This document shows positions 24,239 through 33,511 of a DNA stretch of 64,000 nucleotides, in pieces. Under the pieces are notes generated by a model. The model saw only the letters and a list, made by a program, of their open reading frames with translations. It was not told where the DNA came from and did no database searches. Position numbers and translations under genes: made by a program. The DNA comes from Erwinia sp. E_sp_B01_1 (lineage in GTDB: Bacteria > Pseudomonadota > Gammaproteobacteria > Enterobacterales > Enterobacteriaceae), in assembly GCF_036865545.1 (NCBI RefSeq), contig NZ_CP142208.1:3286001-3350000 (forward strand). Direction: 5' to 3'. How positions within the stretch are numbered: the stretch's first letter is position 1; each line of letters begins with the position of its first letter.

Positions 24239-26524
24239 ATGAATCAGAGCCTGCTTGTCACCAAACGCGATGGCCGCACCGAACGCATTAACCTCGATAA
24301 AATCCACCGCGTGCTGGACTGGGCTGCAGAAGGTCTGCAAAACGTCTCTGTCTCTCAGGTAGAGCTTCGTTCACATATTCAGTTTTACGAAGGCATCAGA
24401 ACCTCTGATATTCATGAAACCGTAATCAAATCCGCCGCTGACCTGATCTCCCGCGACGCGCCTGATTATCAGTACATGGCCGCCCGCCTGGCGATCTTCC
24501 ACCTGCGTAAAAAAGCCTATGGCCAGTTCGAGCCGCCGAAGCTTTACGATCAGGTGAAGCGCATGGTTGATATGGGCAAGTACGACAGCCACCTGCTGGA
24601 AGACTACAGTGCCGAAGAGTTTGAGCAGATGGACGGCTTTATCGATCACTGGCGTGATATGAACTTCTCCTATGCTGCCGTGAAGCAACTGGAAGGCAAA
24701 TATCTGGCGCAGAACCGCGTCACCGGTGATATTTATGAAAGCGCACAGTTCCTCTATATCCTGGTAGCCGCCTGCCTGTTCTCTGGTTATCCGCGTGAGA
24801 CTCGCCTCGACTACGTAAAGCGTTTCTACGATGCGATCTCCACCTTCAAGATTTCACTGCCTACGCCAATCATGTCTGGCGTACGTACGCCAACCCGTCA
24901 GTTCAGCTCCTGCGTGCTGATCGAATGTGGCGACAGCCTGGATTCCATCAACGCCACCTCCAGCGCCATTGTGAAATACGTCTCCCAGCGTGCCGGTATC
25001 GGCATCAACGCTGGCCGCATTCGTGCGCTGGGCAGCCCAATCCGTGGCGGTGAAGCTTTCCACACCGGCTGTATCCCGTTCTACAAGCATTTCCAGACGG
25101 CGGTTAAATCCTGTTCTCAGGGCGGCGTACGTGGCGGTGCGGCCACGCTGTTCTACCCAATGTGGCATCTGGAAGTTGAAAGCCTGCTGGTTCTGAAAAA
25201 CAACCGTGGCGTGGAAGGCAACCGTGTCCGCCATATGGATTACGGCGTGCAGATCAACAAACTGATGTACCAGCGTCTGTTGAAAGGCCAGGAGATTACC
25301 CTGTTCAGCCCGTCTGACGTGCCGGGCCTGTACGACGCATTCTTTGCCGATCAGGAAGAATTTGAGCGCCTGTACACCAAATACGAACAGGACGACAGCA
25401 TCCGCAAACAGCGTGTGAAAGCGGTCGATCTCTTCTCTCTGATGATGCAGGAACGTGCTTCTACCGGCCGCATCTACATTCAGAACGTCGATCACTGCAA
25501 CACCCACAGCCCGTTTGACCCGACCATCGCTCCGGTTCGCCAGTCCAACCTCTGCCTGGAGATTGCGCTGCCCACCAAACCGATGATGGATGTCAACGAT
25601 GAGAACGGCGAAATTGCCCTGTGTACGCTCTCTGCGTTCAACCTGGGTGCGATTAACAGTCTGGATGAGCTGGAAGAGCTGGCGACCCTGGCCGTCCGCG
25701 CGCTGGATGCCCTGCTGGATTATCAGGATTACCCAATCCCTGCCGCTCAACGTGGCGCGATGGGCCGCCGTACTCTGGGTATAGGCGTAATCAACTTCGC
25801 TTACTATCTGGCGAAGCATGGCGTTCGTTACTCTGATGGCAGCGCCAACAACCTGACGCACAGAACCTTCGAGGCTATCCAGTTCTACCTGCTGAAAGCC
25901 TCTAACGAGTTGGCTAAAGAGCAAGGCGCCTGCGCCTGGTTCAACGAAACCACCTATGCACAGGGTATTCTGCCGATCGACACCTACAAGAAAGATTTGG
26001 ATGCGATCAGCAACGAGCCGCTGCACCTGGACTGGGAAATGCTGCGTGAGCAGATCAAAACCCACGGCCTGCGTAACTCCACGCTCTCTGCCCTGATGCC
26101 GTCAGAAACCTCTTCGCAGATTTCCAACGCCACCAACGGTATTGAACCGCCGCGCGGCCATATCAGTATCAAGGCTTCCAAAGACGGCATCCTGCGTCAG
26201 GTCGTGCCAGAGTATGAGCGCCTGAAAGATAGCTACGAGCTGCTGTGGGATATGCCAAACAACGACGGCTATCTGCAGCTGGTAGGGTTGATGCAGAAAT
26301 TTATCGACCAGGCTATTTCGTCCAACACCAACTACGATCCAACGCGTTTCGCTAATGGTCGTGTGCCGATGAAGCAGCTGCTTAAAGACCTGCTGACCGC
26401 ATACAAGTTTGGCGTTAAAACGCTGTACTACCAGAACACCCGTGACGGTGCGGAAGACACGCAGGAAGACCTGGTGCCCTCCATTCAGGATGACGGCTGC
26501 GAAAGTGGTGCCTGCAAGATTTAA
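24239..26524 (+). CDS. nrdA: Ribonucleoside-diphosphate reductase 1, alpha subunit
   Basis: The large subunit (761 residues, as in E. coli) of aerobic class Ia ribonucleotide reductase, which reduces NDPs to dNDPs. The N-terminal ATP-cone (about 5-95, VTKRDGRTERINLDKIHRV) is the dATP-sensing site. Catalytic-site cysteines are visible in FSSCVLIECG, NLCLEIALP and EIALCTLSAFN, and the redox-active C-terminal pair in GCESGACKI. The frame is open from 24200, but MNQSLLVTKRDG at 24239 is the family start; AGGA lies 11 nt upstream. A 174-bp spacer separates it from nrdB. Control by NrdR and DnaA is suggested by the upstream sites. Confidence 0.97.
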   Translation: MNQSLLVTKRDGRTERINLDKIHRVLDWAAEGLQNVSVSQVELRSHIQFYEGIRTSDIHETVIKSAADLISRDAPDYQYMAARLAIFHLRKKAYGQFEPPKLYDQVKRMVDMGKYDSHLLEDYSAEEFEQMDGFIDHWRDMNFSYAAVKQLEGKYLAQNRVTGDIYESAQFLYILVAACLFSGYPRETRLDYVKRFYDAISTFKISLPTPIMSGVRTPTRQFSSCVLIECGDSLDSINATSSAIVKYVSQRAGIGINAGRIRALGSPIRGGEAFHTGCIPFYKHFQTAVKSCSQGGVRGGAATLFYPMWHLEVESLLVLKNNRGVEGNRVRHMDYGVQINKLMYQRLLKGQEITLFSPSDVPGLYDAFFADQEEFERLYTKYEQDDSIRKQRVKAVDLFSLMMQERASTGRIYIQNVDHCNTHSPFDPTIAPVRQSNLCLEIALPTKPMMDVNDENGEIALCTLSAFNLGAINSLDELEELATLAVRALDALLDYQDYPIPAAQRGAMGRRTLGIGVINFAYYLAKHGVRYSDGSANNLTHRTFEAIQFYLLKASNELAKEQGACAWFNETTYAQGILPIDTYKKDLDAISNEPLHLDWEMLREQIKTHGLRNSTLSALMPSETSSQISNATNGIEPPRGHISIKASKDGILRQVVPEYERLKDSYELLWDMPNNDGYLQLVGLMQKFIDQAISSNTNYDPTRFANGRVPMKQLLKDLLTAYKFGVKTLYYQNTRDGAEDTQEDLVPSIQDDGCESGACKI

Positions 26525-26536
26525 TATTTGCAACAC

Positions 26537-26550
26537 CGGCGCGCGCGCCG
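26537..26550. repeat. GC palindrome in the nrdA-nrdB spacer
   Basis: CGGCGCGCGCGCCG is a perfect 14-bp palindrome 12 nt after the nrdA stop, followed by a second imperfect AGCTG...CAGCT stem at about 26567-26587. There is no T tract, so this is more likely an mRNA-stability or attenuating element than a terminator. Confidence 0.5.
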
Positions 26551-26698
26551 ACAGCTTATCTGATTGAGCTGCCGGGGCGCGCCAGCTGCTTTTCTGCAAC
26601 GCGAATTATTCCGGGTTTACAGGTCACTGAGCACGCTCGGTGCCCCCCACTTTCTGTCCTGTCCCGGCTTATGGCCGGGCCTCACTGGATGATTATTC

Positions 26699-27829
26699 AT
26701 GGCTTACACCACGTTCTCGCAAAATAAAAACAATCAGCTGGATGAACCGATGTTTTTCGGCCAGCCGGTTAACGTCGCCCGCTTCGATCAGCAGAAATAT
26801 GAGATCTTTGAAAAGCTGATCGAAAAGCAGCTCTCCTTCTTCTGGCGTCCGGAAGAGGTGGACGTTTCACGCGACCGTATCGATTACCAGGGTCTGCCGG
26901 ACCACGAAAAGCACATTTTTATCAGCAACCTGAAATATCAGACGCTGCTGGATTCCATTCAGGGCCGTAGCCCGAATGTGGCGCTGCTGCCGCTGATCTC
27001 CATCCCTGAGCTGGAAACCTGGATTGAAACCTGGGCGTTCTCTGAGACTATTCACTCCCGCTCCTACACCCATATCATCCGTAATATCGTTAACGATCCG
27101 GCGATCGTGTTTGACGATATCGTGACCAACGAACAGATCCTGTCCCGTGCCAAAGATATCTCCGGTTACTACGACGATCTGATCGAAATGACCAACTACT
27201 GGCATCTGCTGGGTGAAGGCACCCATGAGGTTAACGGCAAAAGCATCACCGTGAACCTGCGTGCGCTGAAGAAGCAGCTCTATATCTGCCTGATGAGCGT
27301 AAACGCCCTGGAAGCCATTCGCTTCTACGTCAGTTTCGCCTGCTCTTTCGCCTTTGCCGAGCGTGAGCTGATGGAAGGTAATGCGAAAATCATCAAGCTG
27401 ATCGCCCGCGATGAAGCCCTGCACCTGACCGGTACTCAGCATATGCTGAACCTGCTGCGCAGCGGTGAGGACGATCCTGAAATGGCAGAGATTGCCCTTG
27501 AGAGCCGTCAGGAGTGTTATGACCTGTTTGTGCTGGCCGCTCAACAGGAAAAAGAGTGGGCAGAATATCTGTTCCGTGACGGCTCCATGATCGGCCTTAA
27601 CAAAGACATTCTTTGCCAGTATATCGAGTACATCACCAACATCCGTATGCATGCCGTTGGCCTGGAGCTGCCGTTCAAGACCCGTTCAAACCCAATTCCG
27701 TGGATTAACTCCTGGCTGGTGTCTGATAACGTGCAGGTGGCTCCTCAGGAAGTGGAAGTCAGCTCCTATCTGGTGGGTCAGATTGACTCAGAAGTGGGTG
27801 AAAACGATTTCGACGACTTCCAGCTGTAA
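26699..27829 (+). CDS. nrdB: Ribonucleoside-diphosphate reductase 1, beta subunit
   Basis: A 376-residue diiron protein that houses the stable tyrosyl radical used by NrdA. The radical Tyr is residue 123 counting Met1 (Tyr122 in the processed protein) in [11 protein letters not shown]. Iron ligands are visible in [31 protein letters not shown] and [14 protein letters not shown]. The C-terminal tail [12 protein letters not shown] is the part that docks on NrdA in this family. Length equals that of E. coli NrdB. The stop is followed after one base by the ATG of yfaE, so the two are translationally close. Confidence 0.97.
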   Translation: MAYTTFSQNKNNQLDEPMFFGQPVNVARFDQQKYEIFEKLIEKQLSFFWRPEEVDVSRDRIDYQGLPDHEKHIFISNLKYQTLLDSIQGRSPNVALLPLISIPELETWIETWAFSETIHSRSYTHIIRNIVNDPAIVFDDIVTNEQILSRAKDISGYYDDLIEMTNYWHLLGEGTHEVNGKSITVNLRALKKQLYICLMSVNALEAIRFYVSFACSFAFAERELMEGNAKIIKLIARDEALHLTGTQHMLNLLRSGEDDPEMAEIALESRQECYDLFVLAAQQEKEWAEYLFRDGSMIGLNKDILCQYIEYITNIRMHAVGLELPFKTRSNPIPWINSWLVSDNVQVAPQEVEVSSYLVGQIDSEVGENDFDDFQL

Positions 27830-27830
27830 G

Positions 27831-28091
27831 ATGGCCGGTTCGATCATTCTGCTGCGGGCATCTGGCACGCAGCTTCACTGCCATAACGAACATCCTTCGT
27901 TACTGCACGCGCTGGAGGCCCATCAGGTCTGCGTGGAGTATCAGTGTCGGGAAGGCTACTGCGGCTCCTGCCGCACCCGGTTACTGAAAGGTGAGGTGAG
28001 CTATACCGCCAAACCGCTGGCTTTCGTGCAGGAAGATGAAATTTTGCCCTGCTGCTGCAAGGCCAGTGGCGATATCGAACTGGAGATGTAA
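27831..28091 (+). CDS. yfaE: 2Fe-2S ferredoxin YfaE, maintains the NrdB diferric-tyrosyl cofactor
   Basis: An 86-residue plant-type ferredoxin. The cluster cysteines are in YQCREGYCGSCRTRL (C-x4-C-x2-C), with the fourth in LPCCCKASGD. E. coli YfaE (84 residues) donates electrons to rebuild the NrdB cofactor, and its place directly after nrdB fits that role. The ATG at 27831 lies 1 nt after the nrdB stop; the frame is open upstream inside nrdB, but those residues are not part of the family. Confidence 0.93.
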   Translation: MAGSIILLRASGTQLHCHNEHPSLLHALEAHQVCVEYQCREGYCGSCRTRLLKGEVSYTAKPLAFVQEDEILPCCCKASGDIELEM

Positions 28092-28130
28092 GGCGGAACA
28101 CAGCCTGGGGTTCGCGCCAGACATCGATGA

Positions 28131-28159
28131 AAAAAGGGCAGAAAATTTCTGCCCTTTTT
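28131..28159. terminator. Bidirectional terminator between yfaE and yfaY
   Basis: A near-perfect palindrome: A-run, GGGCAGAA/TTCTGCCC, T-run. It can end nrdAB-yfaE rightward and yfaY leftward. Confidence 0.9.
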
Positions 28160-28163
28160 GCTG

Positions 28164-29360
28164 TCAGCCTTTAAGCGTTTCAACCACATCGATCCAGCCA
28201 TGACCGGTCGACACGTCCATGCCGTTCAGCCAGCGACGCAGCATATTCAGCGCCATCATTGCCACCACATCCTGGCGGGATTTGAGGCCGTGGCGGTTGA
28301 TATTGAACTTCACCTTCTGCCCCCAGGTGCCCTCAGGCGTGTGCAACGCAAAGCCAAGATGCTCATCCTGCAGTCCGCCAACAATCAGCACCAGCGAAGC
28401 GGAAGCGTCACCAGCCAGCCGTTTACTGCGCTCCATCAGCGCCGTTAACGACTCCTGCTGCGAGGGCAGAACGTTTCCGGCAGCCAGCGGCGCGTCAACT
28501 GAAGTGAGCTGCCATTGCAGCAGCCCACCGGTGAACTGTTCACTCACTGCCAGCGTATACCCCTGCTCTTTTAACCGCCGTGCAATCTGGTCGGGCAGCC
28601 CTTCCGTGCCTTCAAAAATGGTGCTTTCACCCGCGATGTCGCGAACCTGTTGCCAGAATTGTTCCATTTCCGCCAGCTTGGAAGCCGGGCCGTTGAGTTT
28701 GAGTTCAATGATTGGCATAGAGGCGCGATAGCCCATCACCACGCCTTCAGGCAGAGGCAGGGGCTCAATTTCTGCGGCAAGGTCGCTCTCTCCGCGCCCA
28801 AAGGTGGTCATCCGCAGGACGACTGGCGGTTCGGGCAGGTCAAAGCGGGCTTTCAGCCGCGGCAGGATCTGCTGTTCCACCATCACTTTGTACTCGGATG
28901 GCACGCCAGGCGTGAAGAAAATCCAGCAGCGGTTCAACTGCATCGCAAACCCACAGGCGGTGCCCACCGGATTATCCAGCATCTCGGCACCGGCCGGAAT
29001 TTCAGCCTGTTTGCGGTTACTGTCAGCCATTTTACGGCCTCTGCTGGCAAAGAAGGCTTCCATCTTCGCCAGCCACTCCGGCTGCATCTCCAGTTTTACG
29101 CCAGCGGCTTTCGCAGCAGCCAGCGCGCTGAGGTCATCACTGGTTGGCCCCAGGCCGCCGTTGACGATCAGCACATCGGCCACTTTACTGCGCTCGGTCA
29201 GTACGGTAATCAGCTGATCAATATTGTCCCCTACCGTCTGGCGGCTGGTCATCGGCAGGCCATGCTGGAACAGCACCCCGGCCAGCCAGGCCGCATTGGT
29301 ATCCACAATCTGACCGTGCAGCACTTCATCGCCAGTTGCGAGCATCTCCACTCTTATCAT
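28164..29360 (-). CDS. yfaY: CinA-like protein YfaY
   Basis: A 398-residue protein of the CinA/competence-damage family. The N-terminal MoaB/MogA-like domain has the hallmark EMLATGDEVLHGQIVDTN and VNGGLGPTSDDLSALA. The C-terminal region (about 245-398) is related to the CinA nicotinamide-nucleotide amidase domain but reads SEQFTGGLLQWQLTS where active CinA has a serine-centred ESxTGG motif. E. coli YfaY shows the same SEQFTGG and its activity is uncertain. ATG 29360 (MIRVEMLATGDE) has GGAG 8 nt upstream. The frame extends a further 27 codons, but that part is not family sequence. It lies 93 nt downstream of menE on the same strand. Confidence 0.88.
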   Translation of the reverse strand: MIRVEMLATGDEVLHGQIVDTNAAWLAGVLFQHGLPMTSRQTVGDNIDQLITVLTERSKVADVLIVNGGLGPTSDDLSALAAAKAAGVKLEMQPEWLAKMEAFFASRGRKMADSNRKQAEIPAGAEMLDNPVGTACGFAMQLNRCWIFFTPGVPSEYKVMVEQQILPRLKARFDLPEPPVVLRMTTFGRGESDLAAEIEPLPLPEGVVMGYRASMPIIELKLNGPASKLAEMEQFWQQVRDIAGESTIFEGTEGLPDQIARRLKEQGYTLAVSEQFTGGLLQWQLTSVDAPLAAGNVLPSQQESLTALMERSKRLAGDASASLVLIVGGLQDEHLGFALHTPEGTWGQKVKFNINRHGLKSRQDVVAMMALNMLRRWLNGMDVSTGHGWIDVVETLKG

Positions 29361-29453
29361 TTTTTTCTCCGGTTCGGCAGCGTGGATTAACTGTATGAAG
29401 AGAGCCTGAGAAAAACAATGTCGTTTTAAGTTTTGTTTCAAAGGAGCAAGGGT

Positions 29454-30830
29454 TTATCCCTCTTTGCTTTGCCGCTGTTCTGCCACCCACTCCGTTAACC
29501 GGTGACGGGAAACTTTAATGCCACCGCTGTCAATATCCGGCAACAGATACCAGCCCACGGGCCGCTGAAATCCCGCCAGCTTCTCCCTGGCCCATTCAGC
29601 CAGCGCCACCAGCGAAAGCTCTGTTTTCAGCTTAACCAGCGCCACCGGCCGGTGACCATACTCTTCATCCTCAGCCGGAATGATAAAGGCCTGCGCCACA
29701 TCGGGATGGGTCAGCAGTATGGCTTCAACCTGTTCGGGCTGGACCCCCTCTCCCCCGGAGAAGAACTGATTATCCAGCCTGCCGGTCAGCGCTAACTCAT
29801 CCTGCATCCAGCAACCTCCATCCCGCGTGGTAAACCAGCCCCGATCCACGGCTAAGGGTAACAGCTCGCCCTGTTGCCAGTACCCACTGGCTAGCGCCTC
29901 TGATTTCAACTGCACCTCCCCCGCCCTCAGCCGGATTTGATGACCTGCCAGCGCCTGCCCCACTCCCGGACGGCTATCGGCCCTTTTGGCGGCGACGGTG
30001 GACGCCGTTTCCGTCATGCCATAACCACACCAGCAGGCGATCCCCTGCTTCTCTGCCTCTCTGGTTAAGGGTTCCGGGATTGCCGTGCCACCAAGAAGGA
30101 TATTTTGCAGGCGCAGAGGCAACCGGGGTTGCTGTAATAAACGCCATAACTGCGTCGGAACCAGCGAGGCAAAAGAGCAGTTTTCCAGCGCCTGATGCAG
30201 GGGCAGATCGCCAGGGATCGCCAGACCTGCGCCTGCGGATAACCACCGCCAGAGTATCCCCTGTCCCGACACGTGAAAAAGCGGCAGCGAAAGCAGCCAG
30301 CAGTCGTCAGCGGTGAACTGCATCTTCTCCATAACCCCTCTGGCACTGGCCAGATGCGCCCTGAAGCTGTGGGCAGCCGCTTTAGGCAGCCCGCCCGAAC
30401 CGGAGGTCAGCGTTAAGGTGGCGATGGCTTCGGGTTCCCACTCATGACGGATAAGCCCCGACAGGGGCTGAAGCGCCAGTGCAGTAAATCCAGGTATGGG
30501 CTCGCCTGACAGCGTCAGGACGTAATCAATATTCAACCGGGGGAGCAGCGCTTGGTTTTGCTCCACAGGAAGCTGAGGATTAAGGGGCAGCAGCCTGCCG
30601 CCGCACTGCAGCAGCGCCAGATAAGCGATCACCGCCTGTTCGCTGTTACGGGCTTTGAGCACCACGCCGCTGCCAGGATGAACGCCCTGGCAGGAAAACC
30701 CCGAGGCAAGGGATTCAACCTTTTGCGCCAGCCGGAACCAGCTCAGCCGCTGCTTACCGGCCACTAAAGCCTGCCGGTCAGGCGTTATTTTCGCCCAGTG
30801 CCGCCACGGCCAGTCGCTTAACATGACCAT
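29454..30830 (-). CDS. menE: o-Succinylbenzoate-CoA ligase MenE
   Basis: A 458-residue AMP-forming acyl-CoA synthetase that activates o-succinylbenzoate in menaquinone synthesis. It has the adenylate-forming motifs LTSGSGGLPKAAAHS (P-loop), CGYGMTETAST, TTRDGG, and GRLDNQFFSGGEGVQPEQVE with the hinge, and a C-terminal GGIKVSRHRLTEW containing the catalytic Lys. The P-loop reads SGSGGLPK where the family usually has SG(S/T)TGxPK, so a hydroxyl residue is replaced by Gly. ATG 30830 follows GAGGAG at a good spacing; a second Met two codons in is possible. It is the last gene of the men cluster, 82 nt after menC. Confidence 0.94.
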   Translation of the reverse strand: MVMLSDWPWRHWAKITPDRQALVAGKQRLSWFRLAQKVESLASGFSCQGVHPGSGVVLKARNSEQAVIAYLALLQCGGRLLPLNPQLPVEQNQALLPRLNIDYVLTLSGEPIPGFTALALQPLSGLIRHEWEPEAIATLTLTSGSGGLPKAAAHSFRAHLASARGVMEKMQFTADDCWLLSLPLFHVSGQGILWRWLSAGAGLAIPGDLPLHQALENCSFASLVPTQLWRLLQQPRLPLRLQNILLGGTAIPEPLTREAEKQGIACWCGYGMTETASTVAAKRADSRPGVGQALAGHQIRLRAGEVQLKSEALASGYWQQGELLPLAVDRGWFTTRDGGCWMQDELALTGRLDNQFFSGGEGVQPEQVEAILLTHPDVAQAFIIPAEDEEYGHRPVALVKLKTELSLVALAEWAREKLAGFQRPVGWYLLPDIDSGGIKVSRHRLTEWVAEQRQSKEG

Positions 30831-30912
30831 AAGATCTCCTCAGAGAGCAGGCGCAACTCCTCTCCGGCTTCATTCTCTGGTGCCGGAGTCAGTAGCCGGG
30901 TGAAAGCGCGCA

Positions 30913-31884
30913 TTACTGCGACCATAAGATCGCCAGTTTGTCAGTCTGGATCAGCGGCAGAGTGCATTGCGGCCAGCTTCGCACCAGCTGGTGCGACATC
31001 AACTCCAGCGTATCCAGCCCCGGCGTCATGCCAGGCGTTAACCAGTGAGCGAGCCGTGCCAGCTGGCTCAGGCCAAGGCTGGACTCCAGAGAAGAGCTGA
31101 TAACCACGCTCAGCCCTGCGCGCTCGGCCTGAGCAATAAGTTGCCGAACGTTGGTCAGGCTGCCGATCAGCGTGGGTTTGATCACGATGGCAGTGAGATG
31201 GGGTTCTGCCAGGGGCTGAAAGCCGGGCTCGCGCGTGCTTTCATCCCAGCCGAGGGCAATGCCGGTTTCGCGGGCAAAAGTGCGTGAGTCCTGCTGGCTG
31301 CGGCAGGGTTCTTCCAGAAAAGCGATGCGGGGACGTAGTCCGACCGGGACAAAGCGGGCAAAATTCAGCGCTTTTTCCAGGCTCCACTGACGGTTTGCAT
31401 CCAGCCGGAGGGTGAGGTCTGGTAGTGCTTCCAGCAGCAGATTCACCATCATGCCGTCGCGTACTGGCTCATACAGACCGACCTTCATTTTTGCCAGCGG
31501 CCTTGCCTGCTGCTGTAGTAACGCGAACAAGCTATCCGGATCGCCTTTACAGAGGATCGCACTGTTGTAGTTGCCCTCTTCAGGCAGTTCTCCCTTAAGC
31601 TCCGTCAGGGCACAGCTCAGGCCAAAGGCCACTGAAGGTAAATCACACTCAGCGGGCGTTATGCCAGAGCACCAGAGCTGTAACCAGCGCTGCGCTGCCG
31701 CCTGAGCCTCTGCCAGACTTTCCGCGCTGAAACCCGGCAGGGGCGAGATTTCTCCCCACCCTTGCCGGCCGTTTTGCCTAAGCCTGACCAGCAGCCCGCT
31801 GCGGGTTTTTATGCGCCTGTCCCGCAGCACCACACCCGCTTCCAGCGGCAACTCCCAGCGAAAAATCGTGGCATGACGCATCAT
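30913..31884 (-). CDS. menC: o-Succinylbenzoate synthase MenC
   Basis: A 323-residue enolase-superfamily enzyme that dehydrates SHCHC to o-succinylbenzoate in menaquinone synthesis. It has the proton-abstracting lysine region [11 protein letters not shown], metal ligands in [15 protein letters not shown] and GWDESTRE, the second lysine in IVIKPTLIG, and the [10 protein letters not shown] loop. The start ATG at 31884 overlaps the menB stop (ATGA), indicating translational coupling; a second ATG follows immediately. Length fits the E. coli enzyme (320). Confidence 0.95.
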   Translation of the reverse strand: MMRHATIFRWELPLEAGVVLRDRRIKTRSGLLVRLRQNGRQGWGEISPLPGFSAESLAEAQAAAQRWLQLWCSGITPAECDLPSVAFGLSCALTELKGELPEEGNYNSAILCKGDPDSLFALLQQQARPLAKMKVGLYEPVRDGMMVNLLLEALPDLTLRLDANRQWSLEKALNFARFVPVGLRPRIAFLEEPCRSQQDSRTFARETGIALGWDESTREPGFQPLAEPHLTAIVIKPTLIGSLTNVRQLIAQAERAGLSVVISSSLESSLGLSQLARLAHWLTPGMTPGLDTLELMSHQLVRSWPQCTLPLIQTDKLAILWSQ

Positions 31885-32738
31885 GGATTTCGCCTGAATT
31901 TGCTGAAATCGGGCTGACGTTTCTGATTAAAAGCGTTGCGCCCCTCCTGCCCCTCTTCGGTCATATAAAACAGCATGGTGGCATTGCCCGCCAGCTCCTG
32001 CAGCCCAGCCTGACCGTCGCAGTCTGCGTTCAGCGCGGCCTTCAGGCAGCGCAGCGCCATCGGGCTGTTTTGCAACATCTCACGGCACCAGCGCACCGTC
32101 TCTTTTTCCAGATCTGCCAGGGGCACTACGGTATTCACCAGACCCATCTCCAGCGCCTGACGGGCGTTGTACATCCGGCAGAGGAACCAGATCTCCCGGG
32201 CCTTTTTCTGCCCGACTATTCTCGCCATGTAGGCTGCTCCCCAGCCACCATCGAAAGAGCCGACTTTCGGCCCGGTCTGACCAAACTGCGCGTTATCTGC
32301 GGCTATCGTCAGGTCGCAAAGCAGATGCAGCACATGGCCGCCGCCCACAGCATAGCCTGCCACCATCGCCACCACGGGTTTCGGACAGGTACGAATCTGC
32401 CGTTGAAAATCCAGCACGTTGAGGTGATGCACCCCGGACTCATCCTGATAGCCGCCGTAGTCGCCCCGTACTTTCTGATCGCCCCCGGCGCAAAAAGCTT
32501 CATGACCTTCGCCGGTCAGCACTATCACCCCAACCTGCTCATCATGACGCGCATCATTCAGGGCGATCAGCATCTCTTTTACCGTCTGTGGCCGGAAGGC
32601 GTTGCGAACTTCCGGCCGGTTCAGGGTGATTTTTGCAATGCCATCACCGGTTTTATGGTAGCGAATATCACTGAAGGGGTGACCTGAGTCCTGCCAGTCT
32701 GCCGGGGCAGAAAGCAGCTGTTCATCGGGATAGATCAT
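31881..32738 (-). CDS. menB: 1,4-Dihydroxy-2-naphthoyl-CoA synthase MenB
   Basis: A 285-residue crotonase-fold enzyme, the same length as in E. coli, that closes the naphthoquinone ring of OSB-CoA. Visible family motifs are [35 protein letters not shown] (oxyanion hole and active-site loop), [11 protein letters not shown] and [14 protein letters not shown] with the catalytic Asp. It overlaps menH by 4 nt at its start and menC by 3-4 nt at its end. Confidence 0.97.
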   Translation of the reverse strand: MIYPDEQLLSAPADWQDSGHPFSDIRYHKTGDGIAKITLNRPEVRNAFRPQTVKEMLIALNDARHDEQVGVIVLTGEGHEAFCAGGDQKVRGDYGGYQDESGVHHLNVLDFQRQIRTCPKPVVAMVAGYAVGGGHVLHLLCDLTIAADNAQFGQTGPKVGSFDGGWGAAYMARIVGQKKAREIWFLCRMYNARQALEMGLVNTVVPLADLEKETVRWCREMLQNSPMALRCLKAALNADCDGQAGLQELAGNATMLFYMTEEGQEGRNAFNQKRQPDFSKFRRNP

Positions 32739-33511
32739 TTTAACTCCTGAGAAGTAAGCCGTTGCGCCAGCCTGTCGGCAAAAACGGCGGGATTAGCACG
32801 GTGGGCGTTATGTCCCGCTGAAGGGATTAGCACGCAGGGAAGTGAGGCCTGAGCTGCCAGCCGCTGAAATTTGCTGTCCCACTCGCCGCAGAAATAGTGC
32901 AACGGGACCCGCAGCTGATGCAGCTCCGGCAGCAGCCAGGGTTGTCTGCCAAGCGAAGTGGCAAGCAGCATATCGGCCAGGGCAGCGCGATGATTATGCA
33001 AACGCAGCCGGATCAGCCCGACACGCTGTGAAGCGGTGAGATCGCTGAAAACCGGCTGCTGATACCAGGCCGCAAGCGTTGATTGCAGAGGATGATGACG
33101 AAAACGGCTGGCCCAGCGCCCATCATGGGCAAGACGACGGGTCCGTTGTTCTGCCAGTGCAAGGCCGTAATGCCCACCCTCAACAACCAACCCCATCAGT
33201 CCGGGCAGCGCATGACGGCAGGCGTGGTACAAAGCCACGCGGCCACCCAGTGAATAGCCGATCAGCCAGTAACGCTGCACGCGATGGACGCGTAATGTCG
33301 CATTCAGACTCGCGGAGAGGGCATCAAACCCCGTGGTCGGCTGCGCCTGGGAGCCGCCATGTCCGGGAAGATCGACGCTGAGCTGCGGCCAGTCTGAAAA
33401 TGCCGCCTGAACAGGCAACCAGTCGGCATTGCTGCCAAGAAAACCATGCAGCCAGACCAGCACCGGTTTACGACTGTGATGATTGCCCTGCCAGCAGGCA
33501 TGCAGGATCAT
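32735..33511 (-). CDS. menH: SHCHC synthase MenH
   Basis: A 258-residue alpha/beta-hydrolase that eliminates pyruvate from SEPHCHC to give SHCHC. It has [14 protein letters not shown] (oxyanion region), LPGHGGS, the nucleophile elbow [10 protein letters not shown] and a late [12 protein letters not shown] supplying the catalytic His. It overlaps menD by 4 nt (ATGA) and menB by 4 nt. It lies between menD and menB, as in E. coli. Confidence 0.94.
   Translation of the reverse strand: MILHACWQGNHHSRKPVLVWLHGFLGSNADWLPVQAAFSDWPQLSVDLPGHGGSQAQPTTGFDALSASLNATLRVHRVQRYWLIGYSLGGRVALYHACRHALPGLMGLVVEGGHYGLALAEQRTRRLAHDGRWASRFRHHPLQSTLAAWYQQPVFSDLTASQRVGLIRLRLHNHRAALADMLLATSLGRQPWLLPELHQLRVPLHYFCGEWDSKFQRLAAQASLPCVLIPSAGHNAHRANPAVFADRLAQRLTSQELK

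Noticed and set aside
24854..26065. 403-codon minus-strand frame inside nrdA
   Set aside because: Antisense shadow of nrdA, whose full-length protein matches its family throughout.
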